DNA of 64,000 bases from Sphingomonas rhizophila. Lineage in GTDB: Bacteria; Pseudomonadota; Alphaproteobacteria; Sphingomonadales; Sphingomonadaceae. A model generated the notes under the pieces. That model searched no databases and was not told where the DNA came from. It saw nothing but the letters and a program-made list of their open reading frames with translations. Shown one piece after another: positions 1 through 9,508 of the stretch (positions are counted from its first letter, which is position 1; every line of letters begins with the position of its first letter). Where the stretch lies: contig NZ_CP060717.1 in the NCBI RefSeq assembly GCF_014396585.1, positions 186,001 to 250,000 of the forward strand. Reading direction: 5' to 3'. The position numbers and the translations under genes were made by a program.

Positions 1-1487
1 ATGCCGCGGCGCCGGTCGGTCACTTGCGCTGGAAGCCGCCGGTCGCCTTGCCACGCTGGAATGACGTTCGGTCGGCGACTGCGTTCGGCCCTGCCTGCGT
101 GCAGCCGGTCTACAAAAAGCCGAACATCTACACCAACCCGCCTGCACGAATGAGCGAGGACTGCCTGACGCTCAATGTCTTCGCGCCCGCGGGCGCCAAA
201 AAGCTGCCGGTGCTCGTGTGGATCCACGGCGGCGCGCTGGTCACCGGCTATAGCCATGAGCCGATTTACGATGCCGTGCGGATAGCGAAGCAGGGTGGCA
301 TCGTCGTCGTCTCGATCAATTACCGCCTCGGCATACTTGGGTACCTCGCCCATCCGGAATTGAGCGCGGAGAATGCCGCTGGCATTTCCGGCAACTACGG
401 GCTGCAGGACCAGATTGCCGCCCTGCAATGGGTGAAGCGCAACATCGGCGCGTTCGGCGGCGACAGCGACAATGTCACGATTGCCGGAGAATCCGCCGGT
501 GCCCTCAGCGCCATGTACCTGATGGTCTCGCCCGCTGCGCGCGGCTTGTTCCACAAGTCGATCGTTCAAAGCGGCTACATGATCAGCTCGCCCGAGTTGA
601 AGATCGCAAAGCATGGCATGCCATCGGCCGAGGCGGCCGGATCGACGGCGATGGGCGCGCTCGGCGCCAAAAGCCTGGCCGACCTGCGGGCGATGGACGC
701 CATCAAACTCACCCAGGACGCGGCGACCAAGGGCTATGGCCCGTGGGGCACGGTGGACGGGCATTTCCTGACCCGTCAGCTGGTCGACACCTGGGACCGC
801 GGCGAGCAAGCGCGGGTTCCGGTGATGGCCGGATTCAATGCCGGGGAAATTCGCTCCCTTGGCGTCTTGCTTCCGCCGGCACCGGCCGACGCGACCGCCT
901 ATGAAGCAGCGATCCATGCGAAGTACGACGACCTCGCGACCCCGTTCCTACAGCTTTATCCGTCGTCCTCGATCAAGGAATCGATGCTCGCGACGACCCG
1001 TGACGCGCTCTACGGCTGGACCTCGGCGAGACTTGCGATCGGTCAAACCGCGGTCGGCGACCGGGCCTATCTCTACCTCTTCGATCATGGCTATCCCGCG
1101 GCCGACGACAATGGCCTCCACGCCTTCCACGCGGCCGAGCTTCCCTATGTGTTCGGCACCGCATCATCGACGCCGCCGAACTGGCCCAAGATCCCCGACG
1201 ACCTCGCAAACCGGCGCCTGTCGACCGCGATGATGAGCTATTGGACCAGTTTCGCGAAGACCGGTCGCCCGACCGCCGCCGGCCAGCCGGCCTGGCCGGC
1301 CTATGGCAAAGACGGTCGTTACATGCGCTTCGCCGGTACGCCGCAACCGAACGTAAAACTGTTTCCCGGCATGTTCGCGCTCCACGAAGCCAGCATGTGC
1401 CGCCGCCGCGCGGCAGGCGACCAGCCGTGGAACTGGAACACCGGCATCATCTCGCCGGTCCTGACGAAGGCTGCAGGCTGCCGATGA
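1..1487 (+). CDS. Carboxylesterase type B (5' end outside window)
   Basis: Hydrolyses carboxylic esters; alpha/beta-hydrolase fold of the carboxylesterase B/para-nitrobenzyl esterase family. The frame is open from base 3, and the visible protein begins inside the usual N-terminal PVG.LRWKPP motif, so probably a few dozen residues and a signal peptide are missing. Seen: oxyanion-hole HGGA, the serine nucleophile in GESAG near base 490, an acidic residue in FNAGE, and the histidine region LHAFHAAELPYVFG. The stop overlaps the next start (ATGA), so it is probably co-transcribed with the acyl-CoA ligase. A second family member lies at 48418. Family assignment is firm; the substrate is unknown. 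Confidence 0.93.
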   Translation, partial: AAAPVGHLRWKPPVALPRWNDVRSATAFGPACVQPVYKKPNIYTNPPARMSEDCLTLNVFAPAGAKKLPVLVWIHGGALVTGYSHEPIYDAVRIAKQGGIVVVSINYRLGILGYLAHPELSAENAAGISGNYGLQDQIAALQWVKRNIGAFGGDSDNVTIAGESAGALSAMYLMVSPAARGLFHKSIVQSGYMISSPELKIAKHGMPSAEAAGSTAMGALGAKSLADLRAMDAIKLTQDAATKGYGPWGTVDGHFLTRQLVDTWDRGEQARVPVMAGFNAGEIRSLGVLLPPAPADATAYEAAIHAKYDDLATPFLQLYPSSSIKESMLATTRDALYGWTSARLAIGQTAVGDRAYLYLFDHGYPAADDNGLHAFHAAELPYVFGTASSTPPNWPKIPDDLANRRLSTAMMSYWTSFAKTGRPTAAGQPAWPAYGKDGRYMRFAGTPQPNVKLFPGMFALHEASMCRRRAAGDQPWNWNTGIISPVLTKAAGCR

Positions 1488-3067
1488 TCGACGGAAGCAT
1501 GCAGGATTATCCGCTGACGCTGGACAAATTCCTTCGTCATGCGGCGAAGTGGCACCCGCACCGGGAAGTCGTCACTGCGGCCGAAGGCGGCACGGTTCGC
1601 ACTGGATACGCCGACCTGCTCGATCGCTCGGCTCGGGTGTCGTCAGTCCTTCGCCATGTAGGCGTCAGCGTCGGCGATCGCGTCGCGACGCTCGCCTGGA
1701 ACACGCATTCACATGTCGAAGCCTGGTTTGCGATCATGGGAATGGGCGCAGTCTGCCATACGCTCAACCCGCGTCTGACCGCGGCGCAACTGGCAGAGAT
1801 GGTCAAGGCCTCTGGGGCCCGCATCATTGTCGTAAGCGCCGACCTCTTGCCGCTCGCCGAGCATGTCGTGTCGCGCGCCAGCAACGTCGTGCGCCTGTTC
1901 GTCGTCGACGGAATTGCGGAAGACAAGGTAAGGGGCGGTGCACCGGTGCGGGGTCTTGAAACAGCTCTGTTGGAGGCCCCGGCTGATCCCGATTGGGGGA
2001 ACTTCCCGGAAACGTCGCCAGCCGGCCTCTGCTTCACGTCAGGTACTACCGGACAGCCGAAGGGCGTGACCTACACTCATCGGTCCAACTTCCTGCACAC
2101 GCTCCGAATCTTGCAGGCGGACGTCATGGCCTTTTCCGGTCAGGATGCGGTACTCGCCGTGGTGCCGATGTTCCACGCCAATGCCTGGGGTTTGCCGTTT
2201 GCGGTCCCGGCGGTCGGCGGAAAGCTGGTTCTTCCGGGACGGCATACGGACGGCGCCAGCCTGGCTCGCTTAATCGCGACCGAAGACGTCACCGTCGCGG
2301 TCGGCGTTCCCACCGTCTGGCTGGGATTGGTCGACCATCTGGACGCCACCGGCGAAGAGCTGCCCAGTCTGAAGCGCATCATCGTCGGTGGCTCGCCAAT
2401 GCCGCCGGCCCTGATGGAGCGCCTCGAGCAACGTCTGGGCGTGACCGTGCAGACAAGCTGGGGAATGACCGAACTGTCGCCATCGGGAACCGTGGCCATC
2501 CCGAACGATGAGGCGCGGACCGCCTCTACCTCGGGCCGGCCAGCGATTGGGGTCGACCTGATGGTCGCCGACAATGTCGGCACTCCGCTGGCGGAGCAGC
2601 GGAATAGCGAAGGTCACCTGCACGTGCGCGGCTCGTCGGTCGTCGACCGCTATTTTGGCGAAACAGAAAGCGCGGCGTCAGCGGACGGCTGGTTCCCGAC
2701 CGGCGACTTGGCGCGCATCGACGTGGCCGGCAACCTTACCATTACCGGCCGGTCGAAGGACTTGATCAAGTCGGGTGGTGAGTGGATCAACCCAGCCGAA
2801 ATCGAAGCCGCCGTCGGTGCATTGCCTCAGGTCTCTTTGGCCGCGGTGATTGGACGATCCGACGTCAAATGGGGCGAACGTCCGGTGCTGTTCGTCGAAT
2901 TGAGTTCGAACCAGCCCATCAGCGACGATGACCTGCTTGCGCCCCTGAAAGATCGGGTAGCGCCGTGGTGGGTGCCAGACGCCGTCATTCGGCTGCCGGT
3001 GATGCCGCTCGCATCGACCGGCAAAATCGACAAGAACAGCCTCCGAGAACGATACAGTGATGCTTGA
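1484..3067 (+). CDS. AMP-dependent acyl-CoA ligase (fatty-acid-CoA ligase type)
   Basis: Activates a carboxylic acid to its CoA thioester through an acyl-adenylate. About 527 aa, normal for the ANL superfamily. Seen: P-loop-like [11 protein letters not shown], the [12 protein letters not shown] motif, and the C-terminal catalytic lysine region ([14 protein letters not shown]). The ATG at 1484 overlaps the esterase stop in ATGA, which supports coupling; an in-frame ATG at 1499 (MQDYPLTL) is the start more typical of homologues. In context it would activate the acid released by the upstream esterase and feed a beta-oxidation-like route with the SDR downstream. The chain length of the substrate cannot be read from the sequence. 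Confidence 0.93.
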   Translation: MIDGSMQDYPLTLDKFLRHAAKWHPHREVVTAAEGGTVRTGYADLLDRSARVSSVLRHVGVSVGDRVATLAWNTHSHVEAWFAIMGMGAVCHTLNPRLTAAQLAEMVKASGARIIVVSADLLPLAEHVVSRASNVVRLFVVDGIAEDKVRGGAPVRGLETALLEAPADPDWGNFPETSPAGLCFTSGTTGQPKGVTYTHRSNFLHTLRILQADVMAFSGQDAVLAVVPMFHANAWGLPFAVPAVGGKLVLPGRHTDGASLARLIATEDVTVAVGVPTVWLGLVDHLDATGEELPSLKRIIVGGSPMPPALMERLEQRLGVTVQTSWGMTELSPSGTVAIPNDEARTASTSGRPAIGVDLMVADNVGTPLAEQRNSEGHLHVRGSSVVDRYFGETESAASADGWFPTGDLARIDVAGNLTITGRSKDLIKSGGEWINPAEIEAAVGALPQVSLAAVIGRSDVKWGERPVLFVELSSNQPISDDDLLAPLKDRVAPWWVPDAVIRLPVMPLASTGKIDKNSLRERYSDA

Positions 3068-3800
3068 GAGTCCTGAGAAGCCTGCCGCATCGGCCAAGAA
3101 GGCGACCTCCACCGCCGGTGTCGCGAAGCGCGAGCAGGCCGCGCGGCGCCGCGCGACCAAGGCGGAGCAACGCGCCGAGACCATGGAGCAGATCCTCGAC
3201 GAGGCGGAGTTTCTGTTTTCGAAGCATGGCCTGCACGGCGTGACCCTGAAGGACGTCGCCAAGCGGGCGAGCGTTCATCACACGCTGCTCAACTATTATT
3301 TCAACGACAAGAAGAGCCTGTTTGACGCGGTGTTCGCGCGGCGAGCCGTGGTCACAAGCGAGCGCCGGATGCGCGCACTTGACGAATATGAGGCCGAATG
3401 CGGCGGCAAGCCGACGGTCGAGGGGGCATTGCGTGCGTTCCTCGACACTGACCTCGACCTCTACATCGAGGGCGGGGAAAGCTGGAAAAATTACGCCGCG
3501 CTCGGCGCGCAGGTTGCCAACACGCCGGAATGGGGCGCGGAGCTGATGGACGAGCATTTCGACCCGGTCGTGCTTCGCCTGATCGGCCTGCTCAAACGGT
3601 CCCTGCCCGACTGCAGCGAAGAGAATATCTTCTGGGGATACCACTTCGTCACCGGCGCCCTGATGCTGACGCTGGCGCGGACCGGCCGCATCGACAAGCT
3701 GTCGGGCGGTCGCTGCAAGTCGGACGATTTCATCGCCGTCAAAAAGCGAATGGCCTCTTTCATGGCTGCCGGTTTCCTCGGGATCTGCGGACAGAAATAG
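3060..3800 (+). CDS. TetR/AcrR family transcriptional regulator
   Basis: Probable ligand-responsive repressor of about 246 aa. After a basic, alanine-rich tail of some 35 residues comes the TetR helix-turn-helix: EQILDEAEFLFSKHG, then VTLKDVAKRASV and LNYYFNDKKSLFDAVF. The C-terminal two thirds would be the ligand and dimer domain. GTG (3057) and ATG (3060) are adjacent possible starts, both overlapping the end of the acyl-CoA ligase, so it is part of the same transcript. Such regulators commonly control the neighbouring acyl-CoA genes; that link is inferred from position. Confidence 0.9.
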   Translation: MLESPEKPAASAKKATSTAGVAKREQAARRRATKAEQRAETMEQILDEAEFLFSKHGLHGVTLKDVAKRASVHHTLLNYYFNDKKSLFDAVFARRAVVTSERRMRALDEYEAECGGKPTVEGALRAFLDTDLDLYIEGGESWKNYAALGAQVANTPEWGAELMDEHFDPVVLRLIGLLKRSLPDCSEENIFWGYHFVTGALMLTLARTGRIDKLSGGRCKSDDFIAVKKRMASFMAAGFLGICGQK

Positions 3801-3852
3801 CGCTCACCATCTCCCCAAATTCGACAGGCCCAGAGGGCTGGAGGCATTTTCC

Positions 3853-4751
3853 ATGAAGCTTGAACATCGCGTGGCAATCGTAACCGGGGCTGGTGGCGGG
3901 TTAGGTCGTTCGCACGCTCTTTGTCTCGCCGGGCAGGGCGCTCAGGTCGTCGTCAACGACCTCTCCGAAGATGCAGTCGCGGCGGTGGTCGACGAAATTC
4001 GTTCAGCGGGCGGCACCGCCATGGCCGGCGTCGGCTCGGTGACCGACGAGGCGGCGGTGGAGCGCGTCGTCCAAAGGGCGATCGACGATTGGGGCGGCGT
4101 CGACCTCCTGATCAACAATGCCGGTATCCTTCGCGACAAGAGCTTCGCGAAGATGAGCATCGAGGATTTCCGGACGGTGGTCGACGTTCACCTGATGGGC
4201 GCGGCAATCTTCTCCAAGGCCGTCTGGGCGCAAATGATTGCGCAGCGCTACGGTCGGATCGTTATGACGACCTCATCGTCGGGCCTCTACGGCAATTTCG
4301 GGCAGGCCAACTACGGCGCCGCTAAGATGGCGTTAGTCGGCCTGATGCAAACGCTCGGAATCGAAGGTGAGAAGTACAACATCCGGGTAAATTGCTTGGC
4401 GCCGACGGCGGCGACGCAAATGACGGCCGACGTCCTGACAACCGAGACGCTGGAAGCGCTCGACCCTCGCTGGTCAGCCCCGGCCTCCTCGCGCTTCTGA
4501 CGGAGGACGCGCCAACTCGTTTCATTCTCTGTGCAGGCGCTGGACATTTCGCGAAGGCAAACATCACTTTGACCAAGGGAAAGTACATTGGCCGCGATGA
4601 CGGCGAGGAAGTGTTCGCGAAGCTGGACGCCATTTCCGATCGTCAGGGCGAGCTGATCCCCGCTTACGGTTTCAAGCAAGCCGAACTCGAACTCCAAAGC
4701 GCCGGGTTGGGAAGTTCGACGGTCGCTGTGGATCGAACCAGCGCAACCTGA
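3853..4751 (+). CDS. SDR family oxidoreductase, hydroxyacyl-CoA dehydrogenase-like (frameshifted)
   Basis: NAD(P)-dependent short-chain dehydrogenase resembling the dehydrogenase domain of multifunctional beta-oxidation proteins. Seen: TGAGGGLGRSHA cofactor motif, NNAG, the catalytic serine region TSSSGLYGNFGQ, and YGAAK. The first frame stops at 4500 after a foreign-looking tail, while the C-terminal half (LTEDAPTRFILCAGAG, then a glycine-rich end) continues one frame back to 4751. Adding one C in the CCC run near 4463 (GACCC-TCGCTG) restores a single protein of about 299 aa. A homopolymer sequencing error is the simplest reading; a true pseudogene is possible. Last gene of the 1-4751 catabolic group. 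Confidence 0.85.
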
Positions 4752-4914
4752 TCTTCCGAAAGCCATCCTCTACCAGCGAGGAGGCTATTGCATTTCGTCG
4801 CCTTAGCGCGGTCGCTTCGAGCTAGCCTAAGCGATCTCGGTGCGCATATGGGATTCCGTTGCCCACGTAGGGTCCAACCTGCGTACCTCACACCGTAGAA
4901 GTAGCGTGCAGCTA

Positions 4915-4955
4915 GTGTCCGCTTTGGGTCGAAAGCGGACGCGGCAAGTTTGGAT
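4915..4955 (+). repeat. Palindromic island repeat R1 (GGCAAGTTTGGA subtype)
   Basis: First copy of the repeat family. GTCCGC-TTTGGGTCGAAA-GCGGACG palindrome followed by the tail CGGCAAGTTTGGA, which recurs at 15575 and 16131. Marks the left edge of the repeat-rich island. Confidence 0.8.
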
Positions 4956-4978
4956 AGCAGGCGATCAAACCGCTGACG

Positions 4979-5272
4979 ATGGACGCAATGGTAGGGGATT
5001 TATCTGTGCCACGCGGTTACCGAAATGAGGGGTCCTACAATGACGGCTTCGGCGGTCCGGAGCTCCTGGGATGTCTCGGCGGTATAGGTTGCTTCCTCTT
5101 TCTGGGCTTGCCTGCAATTTTCAGCGCGACGTGGGGCTTCCTACATGCCGGGGGAGACGGCAAATCTGGGAACGCATTAAGTCTCGTTACTGCCCTTATT
5201 TTCGCGACCGCAGTCACGGTCGTTGGTAGTTTTGCTGTCGCGAGGATTTCGCGCGACACTCACGACGACTAG
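4979..5272 (+). CDS. Small membrane protein, cassette gene (copy 1)
   Basis: 97-aa protein of unknown function with two hydrophobic segments: roughly residues 30-55 (LLGCLGGIGCFLFLGLP...) and 68-90 (LSLVTALIFATAVTVVGSF). A paralogue at 16198 is identical at about 85 of 97 residues, and both copies are flanked by the same repeat types. That two diverged copies keep an open frame argues that the gene is real. The stop TAG is the left end of the following repeat. No family recognised. Confidence 0.7.
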   Translation: MDAMVGDLSVPRGYRNEGSYNDGFGGPELLGCLGGIGCFLFLGLPAIFSATWGFLHAGGDGKSGNALSLVTALIFATAVTVVGSFAVARISRDTHDD

Positions 5273-5328
5273 CGTCCGCAATGGGTCGAAATCGGACGCG
5301 GCGGATATGGATGGAAAGCGGACGCTAG
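5268..5328 (+). repeat. Palindromic island repeat R2 (long form)
   Basis: Two-module form: CTAGCGTCCGCAATGGGTCG module, then GGCGG spacer, then a GGATGGAAAGCGGACGCTAG module. The outer ends are perfect inverted CTAGCGTCCG/CGGACGCTAG. It supplies the TAG stop of the 4979 gene. Confidence 0.9.
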
Positions 5329-5346
5329 CGTCGATTATATGCCCGT

Positions 5347-5781
5347 ATGCCCTTAGACCTGCCTTTCATGCAGATCCCGCCTGCCGTAGACAGGGTTCTT
5401 ACCTATATTTTTATCTGCGCGCTGATTGCTGCCCTTATGCTTGGATACCCAAAGTCAGTCCGTTTGCAGGAGAACGAAAAATTGTCGGGTTGTTTCGTTC
5501 GAGGAGACATCCGCTTGCAAATTGGCAAAGACAGCTTCCGAGCGTCTCAGGAGAATAGGCTTGTTCGGGGTCGGGCGAGCTTTTCAAAAGATAAGCTCAG
5601 CTATTTTGGCCTGTTCGATCCGCCCTTCAAAGTCGTTCCGACGCCGAACGATCGACTTGAAGTAGATGACGGGCACGGCCGAGATATCGTGAATGTGAGG
5701 TATTACAAACCTACTGCGCAACGCATTCGCATCCTGCAGTATCAAGGCCAAGACCTGATATTCGATCGGCTTCCCTGTTAG
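5347..5781 (+). CDS. Hypothetical single-pass membrane protein
   Basis: 144 aa. One hydrophobic stretch near the N-terminus (residues 17-34, VLTYIFICALIAALMLGY), followed by a mixed, probably exported, domain rich in beta-type residues. Lies alone between repeats R2 and R3. The start ATG is 18 bases past the repeat. No recognised family; function unknown. Confidence 0.55.
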   Translation: MPLDLPFMQIPPAVDRVLTYIFICALIAALMLGYPKSVRLQENEKLSGCFVRGDIRLQIGKDSFRASQENRLVRGRASFSKDKLSYFGLFDPPFKVVPTPNDRLEVDDGHGRDIVNVRYYKPTAQRIRILQYQGQDLIFDRLPC

Positions 5782-5835
5782 CCCCTACACTAGTTTGAGC
5801 GCCGGGCTTTCAGTGGCTGTGCCCCGGCCACCCTA

Positions 5836-5864
5836 AAGTCCGGAACGGGTCGAGACCGGACGCC
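5836..5864 (+). repeat. Palindromic island repeat R3 (short, degenerate)
   Basis: AGTCCGGAACGGGTCGAGACCGGACGC: same palindromic plan with substitutions in the core. Confidence 0.7.
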
Positions 5865-5907
5865 AGCGATCTTAGCGGTAAATTGAGTGCACACGCACCG
5901 AGAATGG

Positions 5908-6765
5908 CTAGATTGAAGATGCCGGCACCAATCTAACGGCCGACAAGTTATCTTCTAAGGGCTTCGCTTGTTTTTTCAGAAGCTGCAACAGCTCAGCCCT
6001 GTCCTCCCGAGCATTCGTCAAGTCGCCCATACGTTGATAGGCATCCGCTCGCATTTGCAACGACCAGGCGTCGGACGGGTCGCGGGTCAGTGCCTTGGAA
6101 AAGTGATCCACCGCTGCATTTAGATCGTTCGCAAGCAGAAGCAGCAACCCTTCGCCATGGACCAGAACCCTGTTCTGAGGGTCAATGGCGCGAACGGCGG
6201 CGAAATCTTGTTTCGCGTGCACAGTGTCCTTTTTCCATGCGTAAGCGAGTCCCCTGTTGGCCAGCGGCCATTCATCTTTTGGATCAAGGTCATGAGATCG
6301 GGTGAAATCGCTGATCGCTTCGTCGAAGCTCCGCGTATTCAAATAGATTAATCCGCGACGGAAATAGGAATCGGCGTCTTTTGAATTTTGCGAAATAGCG
6401 CTTCCGTAGTCGCGCAGAGCCGCCGACATTTTGCCCGTCTGCTCGTAGGCGAGGGCTCGGTCGTAATAGGCTTCGGGATAGTTCGGTTGCAGCCGAAGGG
6501 CCGCCGTGTAGTCGGCGATTGCTGCCTTGGGACGTCCTAGGTCAGCGTGCGCGATGCCCCGAACCAAGAACACGTCGGCGCGAGACCATCCGCCGAGCGA
6601 TGTCTTTTCTAGAAGCAGTTCGCTGCAGGCTGGGATGACTTCTTGGGGCTTGTGCTTCCTCTCGTCATTGAAACACCGGTCTCGTAGGGGTTGCGTCGCC
6701 GCGTCACGGGCCGTCTCAAACGCAACTGAAAGGCAAACGCCGCCAAGGACACCATTCCATGCCAT
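5908..6765 (-). CDS. Tetratricopeptide repeat protein
   Basis: 285 aa, built mainly from TPR units. Repeats of the type A..DLGRPKAAIADYTAALRLQPNYPEAYYDRA are visible from about residue 65 to 255, each about 34 residues. The N-terminal 20 residues are hydrophobic and could be a weak signal or membrane segment. TPRs mediate protein-protein contacts; no catalytic domain is present. The 5' end overlaps the upstream membrane protein frame on the same strand, so the two may be co-transcribed or may once have been one gene. Partner unknown. Confidence 0.75.
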   Translation of the reverse strand: MAWNGVLGGVCLSVAFETARDAATQPLRDRCFNDERKHKPQEVIPACSELLLEKTSLGGWSRADVFLVRGIAHADLGRPKAAIADYTAALRLQPNYPEAYYDRALAYEQTGKMSAALRDYGSAISQNSKDADSYFRRGLIYLNTRSFDEAISDFTRSHDLDPKDEWPLANRGLAYAWKKDTVHAKQDFAAVRAIDPQNRVLVHGEGLLLLLANDLNAAVDHFSKALTRDPSDAWSLQMRADAYQRMGDLTNAREDRAELLQLLKKQAKPLEDNLSAVRLVPASSI

Positions 6766-7681
6766 GGACGCCCAAAATCGCTTTGGCTGCGCCCCCGTTC
6801 GTATGTGTTGTTAAATCCGCGTACGAAAGGCTCGATCTCGCCCTTCAAGAAGCCCTGAGCCACCGTAAACAAGGACCAGCAAGCAAAGCCAAACAGTAGA
6901 GCCGCAAAGAAGCTTGGCTGTTTCGCCAGCTGCTTCCCTGCAGGAGTGTAGGCGATGAACGCAATCCCGGCGACGATCGCCGCGAGAGTAAGATACTGCC
7001 AGTACCACTTTTTGGTCGGCCTGGACCGCTCGAGTGGTTCCAAGTTTCCCCGGCCAGTTTGACGCGGGAATGCGCTCCTGGATGCATCCTCTTGTGCGAA
7101 CCGCCACTTTCGAAATGCCTGAACAGCCGCGAACAATACGAGCCCGCCCCAAAGACGAGCCAAAGCCGGTTCCATCCCGAAAAGACGTCTTGGCGAGAGG
7201 TTCCGATGAACGGGATCATCAGCCCGCCGAAAGCTGCAGTCGCAATCTGCCCATATGTCATGCGTTCGAAGCGCAAACGGCGAACTTCGTCTGCCGGGCG
7301 TTCACCAGCAATGGGAGTGCGGCTCCCAAGCTCACGGGAAGGCGCAGCCCATGCCCATCGGTAGTAGGCCAAATATGGGACCATCACCAAGGCGACGGCG
7401 ATGAAGACGGTGGCTTGGGACAAGTCGAGGACTTTGAGCAGCGACATTCCAAGGAGGCAGGCGAAGACCACGCCTAGCCCGCCGTAAATTATCCATCTTG
7501 CACTGCGAAGACTTTGGTCGAACTCGTCGACAAACTTGCGCCGTTCGTCCGCGGTGACCCTAATCGCTTTTCCCTTTTGGGATCGGCGGTAGATGAAACT
7601 CGCCCCGTCTTGTTCGAATTGATCAGCAAACGTTTGCCGGAGATGGTCCCAACCCTCTGCAGCTGACATTGCCATAGTCAC
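6609..7681 (-). CDS. Hypothetical multi-pass membrane protein (frameshifted, 3' end uncertain)
   Basis: Starts at GTG 7681 or ATG 7675. The first 170 residues hold a soluble N-terminus (GWDHLRQTFADQFEQDG) and three hydrophobic segments. Near 7163 the frame is lost after WNRLWLVFGAG and resumes one frame away with LVLFAAVQAFRKWRF, then a further segment (LTLAAIVAGIAFIAY) and another hydrophobic stretch near LLFGFACWSLFTVAQGF. Restoring one G in the GCGGGC run joins them. The downstream frame stays open to 6609 inside the TPR gene, so the real end is unclear. Family not recognised. The start overlaps the stop of the 7678-8031 gene. Confidence 0.5.
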
Positions 7682-8031
7682 GACGTTAAGTCGTCAGTCT
7701 CGGTCGTCAATGGAAAGGCGTAAGTGACCCCGCCTGAGAGCACGAAAGGGTCGAAAACCGGCATAGATAAGTACGGAAAGTTGAGGTCGCGCGTCGATTC
7801 AAGGAAAGGCCGTTCGGCAACTGGGAACCCTGATGCAGAGCCAATAATGGAATCAATCCTGCAGTTTGGACACAGAGCCGTATCTTCATTGTCGCACCAG
7901 TCTTCAATCTCGGCCGGAGCGCACGTCTCGCAGCAATGGAAGCAGCCGCACACCGCACTCCGCCTTATTTCATCTCGATGGCGGCCACAGTGCTTGTGCG
8001 CGGCGGTGAGGATGCTTTCAGGGTTGCCCAT
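7678..8031 (-). CDS. Cysteine-rich cytoplasmic protein with CP.C(G/R)IDS(V/I)IG motif
   Basis: 117 aa. Carries the pattern CGCFHCCETCAPAEIEDW.D followed by ALCPNCRIDSIIGSASG, which I recognise from a widespread family of small uncharacterised cytoplasmic proteins thought to bind metal through the paired cysteines (zinc-ribbon-like). The role is unknown. It reads toward the membrane protein gene with a 4-base overlap, so the two form a translationally coupled pair within one repeat-bounded segment. Confidence 0.7.
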   Translation of the reverse strand: MGNPESILTAAHKHCGRHRDEIRRSAVCGCFHCCETCAPAEIEDWCDNEDTALCPNCRIDSIIGSASGFPVAERPFLESTRDLNFPYLSMPVFDPFVLSGGVTYAFPLTTETDDLTS

Positions 8032-8057
8032 CGCCGCTATTATTGTGCGTTGGCTAA

Positions 8058-8111
8058 TGACCGAAATGGGTCGAACGCGGACGCGGCGAGAATGGGTGGA
8101 AAGCGGACATC
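8058..8111 (+). repeat. Palindromic island repeat R4 (long form)
   Basis: ATGACCGAAATGGGTCGAAC-GCGGACGC, GGCGAG spacer, then AATGGGTGGAAAGCGGACAT. The right end abuts the stop codon of the minus-strand gene at 8110. Confidence 0.85.
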
Positions 8112-8565
8112 AGCTCGGCAGGTTTTGTCCGCAAAAGTCGATGACCAGGTTGCCTGACTGTCTGTCAAAAGAGCCGAATGCTAGAGCGTAATCGCGGTCA
8201 TCAGGGTTCACCCACTCCGCAGGCTTTGTGACCTTTCTACCCGCCTTAAATCCGTAAACTCCGGCCTGCCTGTAGTGAAATAGTACCTTGGTCTCATCGA
8301 CCTCGCGTCTATCATCCAAACCGAAGGAGTAGAGCCGCTCCCACCGTTTCAAATCTCCCACGCACCGGTCTCGAGCGACTTGAGCTTCCACGGCATCAAT
8401 GAGCTCCACACTCGGCTTTCTATGGCTCGTGATGCGCTCGTAGTGTTCGACCATTTTCGGTGTGAAGCCATCCGGGAGGTCATTACGAGAAGCGGGCGGC
8501 TCGCCGCATGAGCCAACGGTCTGGATAAGCAGAGGCGCAATGATAAACCGAAAGACCACCATCAT
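8110..8565 (-). CDS. Hypothetical lipoprotein-like protein
   Basis: 151 aa. The N-terminus is hydrophobic (VVFRFIIAPLLIQTVGSCG), with a cysteine after VGS at about residue 20 that fits a lipobox, so export and lipidation are plausible. The rest is soluble (WERLYSFGLDDRREVDETKVLFHYR). No recognised domain. Its stop codon overlaps the end of repeat R4, and R5 lies 20 bases upstream of its start: a one-gene cassette. Confidence 0.6.
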   Translation of the reverse strand: MMVVFRFIIAPLLIQTVGSCGEPPASRNDLPDGFTPKMVEHYERITSHRKPSVELIDAVEAQVARDRCVGDLKRWERLYSFGLDDRREVDETKVLFHYRQAGVYGFKAGRKVTKPAEWVNPDDRDYALAFGSFDRQSGNLVIDFCGQNLPS

Positions 8566-8584
8566 GGCGTTATCTGCTGCGAGG

Positions 8585-8644
8585 CTAATGTCCGCAATGG
8601 GTCGTTATCGGACGCGGCAGAAGAGGGTGGAAAGCGGACGCTAC
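8585..8644 (+). repeat. Palindromic island repeat R5 (long form)
   Basis: CTAATGTCCGCAATGGGTCG-TTATCGGACGCGGC, then AGGGTGGAAAGCGGACGCTA. Confidence 0.9.
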
Positions 8645-8653
8645 GTACTCGTC

Positions 8654-9124
8654 TCAGCTTTTCCGCTCCTGCTCTTTGGCCAATAGTTCTCGGATGCGAA
8701 GAAGCGCGTCGTCGCAGTCGGCCAACAGCGCCAGCCTGATTTTTCTCGCCTTACCATGTCTCGGCACGATCATGAGGCTGTCACCCTCGATCCTAATATC
8801 TGCGAGTTGCGAGAGCGGGTATGTTTTGAACGGAATGGTTCGCACCCGAAGCTCAGCATCGTCAGCGACAAGTGCCGGTCGCCCGATCGCCGACCTGACC
8901 GCGTAGAACGCGAACCATGCACTCAGAATCAATGCGCCGGCCGCTGCCGACACGCCAAGCAAAGTCATCCTCCCTCGACCGCCAACGATTGCTCCGACAG
9001 GCCCGTCAGTTTGCGGTCCAAGTGCAATCCAAGCTGCACACGCCCCGAACAGAACGGTTCCGAAAAACAAGGGTGCAGCCCGAAATGCGATGCTAATAGG
9101 CGGCCGTTGCAGGTCGTATTCCAT
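8654..9124 (-). CDS. Hypothetical membrane protein, two TM segments plus PH-like domain
   Basis: 156 aa from the ATG at 9124. A longer frame upstream only translates repeat R6 and is rejected. Two hydrophobic segments (residues about 18-40 and 52-78, ending SAWFAFYAVRSAI) precede a small beta-rich tail with DDAELRVRTIPFKTYPLSQLADIRIEGDSLMI, which has the look of a bacterial PH/YdbT-like domain. That resemblance is an impression from pattern only. Bounded by R5 and R6. Function unknown. Confidence 0.6.
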   Translation of the reverse strand: MEYDLQRPPISIAFRAAPLFFGTVLFGACAAWIALGPQTDGPVGAIVGGRGRMTLLGVSAAAGALILSAWFAFYAVRSAIGRPALVADDAELRVRTIPFKTYPLSQLADIRIEGDSLMIVPRHGKARKIRLALLADCDDALLRIRELLAKEQERKS

Positions 9125-9148
9125 GCGCCGGTGATCGCACCCAAGCAC

Positions 9149-9206
9149 AACGTCCGCAATGGGTCGAAGGTGGACGCGGTACATGAGGGCGGAAGGTGGG
9201 CGTCCC
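9149..9206 (+). repeat. Palindromic island repeat R6 (long, diverged)
   Basis: AACGTCCGCAATGGGTCGAAGGTGGACGC, then GCGGAAGGTGGGCGTC. The second module is diverged from the consensus. Confidence 0.8.
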
Positions 9207-9217
9207 GCAGGAGTCAG

Positions 9218-9508
9218 CTAAGCAATTTTACGTCGACGCTTGCCCTTCGCAATGCTTCCAATCGATCGTGCGTTCAGGGCGCGCGGTGAATTGGCGCAAG
9301 TGAAGATCTGCTCCTCGCGCTTGATGGTCGAATCTTGTGGAAGGCCTTCAACGGACTTCATCCAGCCGATTAGCGCTGGTAAGAATGTCGAATGAGCAAA
9401 AACCTGCGCTCTTTCCTTTTCTTCTGATGAAACAGCGCAAGATCGCACTGAAAACCTGCCCGTCTCGCGCCCCAGGAATGAACCCGGCGGATGATAGGAA
9501 CCACTCAA
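9218..9508 (-). CDS. Hypothetical small basic protein
   Basis: Up to 96 aa; an internal ATG at 9361 would give 47 aa (MKSVEGLPQDSTIKREEQIF...) with a basic tail ending KGKRRRKIA. No family recognised. Support comes only from an open frame placed like its neighbours, with its stop a few bases from repeat R6, so it may be spurious or N-terminally shorter. Confidence 0.35.
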   Translation of the reverse strand: MSGSYHPPGSFLGRETGRFSVRSCAVSSEEKERAQVFAHSTFLPALIGWMKSVEGLPQDSTIKREEQIFTCANSPRALNARSIGSIAKGKRRRKIA